A stretch of DNA of 8,017 nt from Lachnospiraceae bacterium UBA7225. GTDB lineage: Bacteria > Bacillota > Clostridia > Lachnospirales > Lachnospiraceae. Below the pieces are notes generated by a model. The model had not been told where the DNA came from. It saw only the letters and a program-made list of their open reading frames with translations, and ran no database searches. This document shows, in pieces, positions 6,436 through 8,017 of the stretch. The DNA is taken from positions 29,031 through 37,047 of the forward strand of contig DKTR01000008.1 in NCBI GenBank assembly GCA_002473385.1, in the 5' to 3' direction. How positions within the stretch are numbered: the first letter of the stretch is position 1; each line of letters opens with the position of its first letter. The translations under genes were made by a program, and so were the position numbers.

Positions 6436-7797
6436 TCAGCCAATTTCAAAGGAAATGTAATCCTGTGCTTCCTGAAGCGCTTCCTCTACATCCATTCCAT
6501 CCTCTAAAATCTCATTCAGAGTAGTTGTGCAGAAGTAGTCGTTGATTGTCGGAGATGCACTGGTTGTGTAAACAGTACCGATCGCATCTGCGTCAGCAAG
6601 CTGCTGAAGAACTTTGTACGGCTCTACGCGGAAGAAGGTATTGTATACGTTGGAGGAATCGAAAGCAAATGCTTCGTCATACCAGAGTGCTGTGTTGCAG
6701 ACATCAAAGCCAAGGTCTGTCCAGATATGAGCTTCCCCTTCCGGAGAACATTTTGCCCATGCCAGCCACTCAGCAGCGAGCTCCGGATTCTCACACTCAT
6801 TGGTAACAACTGTACCGGTTCCGCCGATACCTACAGAGCACTTCTGTCCTTCTTCAAATACCGGGCAGGTGGTGATGTCAACCTTGCCTTTCAGCGGCTT
6901 CAGGCTTTCATAACCTGTAAAACGGCTCATGTACCACATAGCCTTCGGGAAGGAAGCGATCTTGCCCTCGCCGATCGGAACACGGCATCCGTCTGTATCG
7001 GTATGTCCGTCTGTGGAAATCATTGCAATACCTTCATTCAGCCATTCCTGCTGCATGGTAAGCATTTTCTTTACAGATTCAAGCTGTACGTTTACTTCTC
7101 CGTCCGGACCGCCTGTCCAGTCTTCGCCGTACTCAGCCATCGCGATCCACATCCAGTCAACACCGCCGGTATCCACCGATGTCAGATATACTTCTCCGTT
7201 AGAAGCTTCTTTAAGCTGTCTTCCGAGTTCTGTATAATCATCCCAGGTCTTAACAGACTTGTAATCCAGTCCGTACTGTTCAAAGATTTCTGCGTTCCAG
7301 TACATTACCGTAGCACCAACGTGTGTCGGAACACCAACGCGTGTGCCATCTGCCTTGGAGTAAACATCCAGACGGGACTGTACAAGATCTGCCTCATACG
7401 GAGCCAGCGCATCTGTCAGAGAGTACAGCGGGCAGTCATCGCCAACGTAGTTCGGGAACTGACCGATCTCAATATCGCAGATGTCCGGAGCGCCGCTTCC
7501 TGCCTGCAGGGACATCATCAGCTTATTATGCATATCTGCATACGGATATGTACTGAAGGTAATCTGAATTTGTTTATCAGGGTTCTGTGCATTCCACTCT
7601 TCTACCATGTTTGCATAGAACGTATTGTGCAGATCAACAAAGGACCACAGTTCAAAGTGTGTCCCGTCATCCGGACCTACCGTTGTAACAGCAGTCGGAG
7701 CACCCGCTTCTGTTTCCGCTTCCTCCGCCATAGCTGCAACACCCATGGTTCCTGTCAGTGTACCTGCCATCAGCAGAGCCAACCATTTCTTGTTCAT
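6436..7797 (-). CDS. Sugar ABC transporter solute-binding protein (SBP_bac_1 / UgpB-like)
   Basis: A 453-residue exported binding protein of the CUT1 carbohydrate-importer family, which captures oligosaccharides outside the membrane and delivers them to the two permeases. The N-terminus MNKKWLALLMAG begins a signal peptide with a likely cleavage after AMA (residue 24). No lipobox cysteine is present, unlike most Gram-positive binding proteins. An acidic linker (about 25-45) leads into the fold at FELWSFVDLHNTFYANMVEEWN (48-69), with the typical NKLMMSLQAGSGAPDI segment at 91-106 and WLAWAKCSPEG at 344-354. Nine cysteines lie in the mature part (107, 122, 271, 311, 320, 335, 350, 367, 423). 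AAGGAGG at 7805-7811, 7 nt upstream, supports the ATG. As first gene of the operon it follows a strong promoter. Arabino-oligosaccharides are the likely ligand by context (compare B. subtilis AraN), not by visible binding residues. Confidence 0.95.
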   Translation of the reverse strand: MNKKWLALLMAGTLTGTMGVAAMAEEAETEAGAPTAVTTVGPDDGTHFELWSFVDLHNTFYANMVEEWNAQNPDKQIQITFSTYPYADMHNKLMMSLQAGSGAPDICDIEIGQFPNYVGDDCPLYSLTDALAPYEADLVQSRLDVYSKADGTRVGVPTHVGATVMYWNAEIFEQYGLDYKSVKTWDDYTELGRQLKEASNGEVYLTSVDTGGVDWMWIAMAEYGEDWTGGPDGEVNVQLESVKKMLTMQQEWLNEGIAMISTDGHTDTDGCRVPIGEGKIASFPKAMWYMSRFTGYESLKPLKGKVDITTCPVFEEGQKCSVGIGGTGTVVTNECENPELAAEWLAWAKCSPEGEAHIWTDLGFDVCNTALWYDEAFAFDSSNVYNTFFRVEPYKVLQQLADADAIGTVYTTSASPTINDYFCTTTLNEILEDGMDVEEALQEAQDYISFEIG

Positions 7798-7947
7798 AAA
7801 AATTCCTCCTTTTTGATGTGTGATTCATCCGGATATGAACCAGATTTTGTGCATCCATGCTCTTATTTGTGTTTTTATAAAGTTTAGGTAAACGCAAATG
7901 TAGTTTAGGCAGTTTGCACTATTTTTTATATTTTCGTTCCGGTTTAT
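7798..7947 (-). other. 5' leader of the arabinan operon
   Basis: About 150 nt lie between the predicted transcription start (near 7947) and the first ATG. No gene and no recognised riboswitch is seen. It holds a pair of 8-bp direct repeats (7881-7909), a small dyad with arms TTCAT (7824-7828) and ATGAA (7835-7839), and the ribosome binding site at 7805-7811. The length leaves room for post-initiation control, but no terminator/antiterminator pair is visible. Confidence 0.5.
7881..7909 (-). repeat. Direct repeat CCTAAACT x2, 21-bp period, in the operon leader
   Basis: Read on the minus strand, CCTAAACT occurs at 7909-7902 and again at 7888-7881, with 13 bp between copies and a period of 21 bp, two helical turns. 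The second copy is also part of a dyad GTTTA-CC-TAAAC (7893-7882). A 21-bp period is typical of same-face binding by dimeric activators such as AraC-type or LytTR-type regulators. The repeats lie about 40-65 nt downstream of the predicted transcription start, next to a TATAAA (7874-7879) that could be a second -10 box lacking a good -35. Confidence 0.5.
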
Positions 7948-7953
7948 GTGAAT

Positions 7954-7982
7954 AGTATACAATTCAATATCGTTATTGTCAA
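7954..7982 (-). promoter_or_regulatory. Near-consensus sigma-A promoter of the arabinan operon
   Basis: On the minus strand a perfect TTGACA -35 box (7977-7982) is followed by a 17-bp spacer and a TATACT -10 box (7954-7959, 5 of 6). The bases upstream of -35 are very A/T-rich, like an UP element. The start of transcription is predicted near 7947. So strong a core promoter in front of a sugar operon suggests control by repression, fitting the dyad over the -35. Confidence 0.87.
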
Positions 7983-7988
7983 CAATAA
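7973..7988. promoter_or_regulatory. Candidate operator: 16-bp dyad overlapping the -35 box
   Basis: TTATTGT (7973-7979) and ACAATAA (7982-7988) are perfect inverted repeats separated by two bases. All six bases of the -35 box fall within this dyad. A protein bound here would block RNA polymerase, as expected for a repressor. It is not the B. subtilis AraR consensus (ATTTGTACGTACAAAT), which shares TTGT/ACAA half-sites but has wider spacing. The repressor is not in the window. Confidence 0.55.
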
Positions 7989-8017
7989 TTTGAATTTATT
8001 TTTTATTAATTTCTAAT

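Noticed and set aside
6727..7887. Long plus-strand open frame (386 residues) opposite the binding-protein gene
   Set aside because: It is the mirror of a well-supported coding sequence, with a composition typical of a shadow frame and no recognisable motif.
7887..7900. CcpA cre-like sequence GGTAAACGCAAATG between the two leader repeats
   Set aside because: Only the central part fits the cre consensus; the flanking T and CA positions do not match, so it is too weak to annotate.
7798..8017. Riboswitch, small RNA or CRISPR repeat in the upstream region
   Set aside because: Apart from the promoter, the dyads and the two-copy 8-bp repeat, no conserved riboswitch core, terminator pair or repeat-spacer array is visible.

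Overview
The window looks like a chromosomal segment from a Gram-positive, gut-type Clostridia, most likely Lachnospiraceae. This is inferred from the roughly balanced base composition, strong AAGGAGG-type ribosome binding sites, the style of the signal peptides and the domain mix of the secreted enzyme. No 16S or other marker gene is present to confirm it. Every supported gene lies on the minus strand, so the biological reading order runs from high to low coordinates.

Layout in reading order: an AT-rich upstream region with a near-consensus sigma-A promoter (-35 TTGACA, 17-bp spacer, -10 TATACT) whose -35 box lies inside a perfect 7+2+7 dyad; a leader of about 150 nt carrying an 8-bp direct repeat with a 21-bp period; a sugar ABC-transporter solute-binding protein (7797-6436); two transporter permeases (6368-5463 and 5463-4558) that overlap by one base; an intracellular GH51 alpha-L-arabinofuranosidase (4471-2948); and a large secreted GH43 arabinanase with a GH43 C-terminal domain, an atrophied Ig-like domain and a LamG-like lectin domain (2895-358). 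A rho-independent terminator (about 326-297) ends the unit. Beyond it, at 194-1, is the start of a separate gene for a CobW/G3E-family metal-chaperone-type GTPase, cut by the window edge.

Read together, the five genes form a compact arabinan-utilisation operon. The secreted GH43 would cut alpha-1,5-arabinan (a pectin side chain) outside the cell. The CUT1-type ABC transporter would import the arabino-oligosaccharides, and the cytoplasmic GH51 would release L-arabinose. The logic matches the Bacillus subtilis AraNPQ / AbfA / Abn2 pathway. No ATPase and no regulator are present, so the importer probably uses a shared MsmX-type ATPase encoded elsewhere.

The gene content is a recognisable system, not an undescribed one. 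The points worth a second look are regulatory and topological: the dyad over the -35 box, the 21-bp-period repeats downstream of the promoter, an RNA hairpin in each of the three intergenic gaps, and a binding protein with no lipoprotein cysteine.
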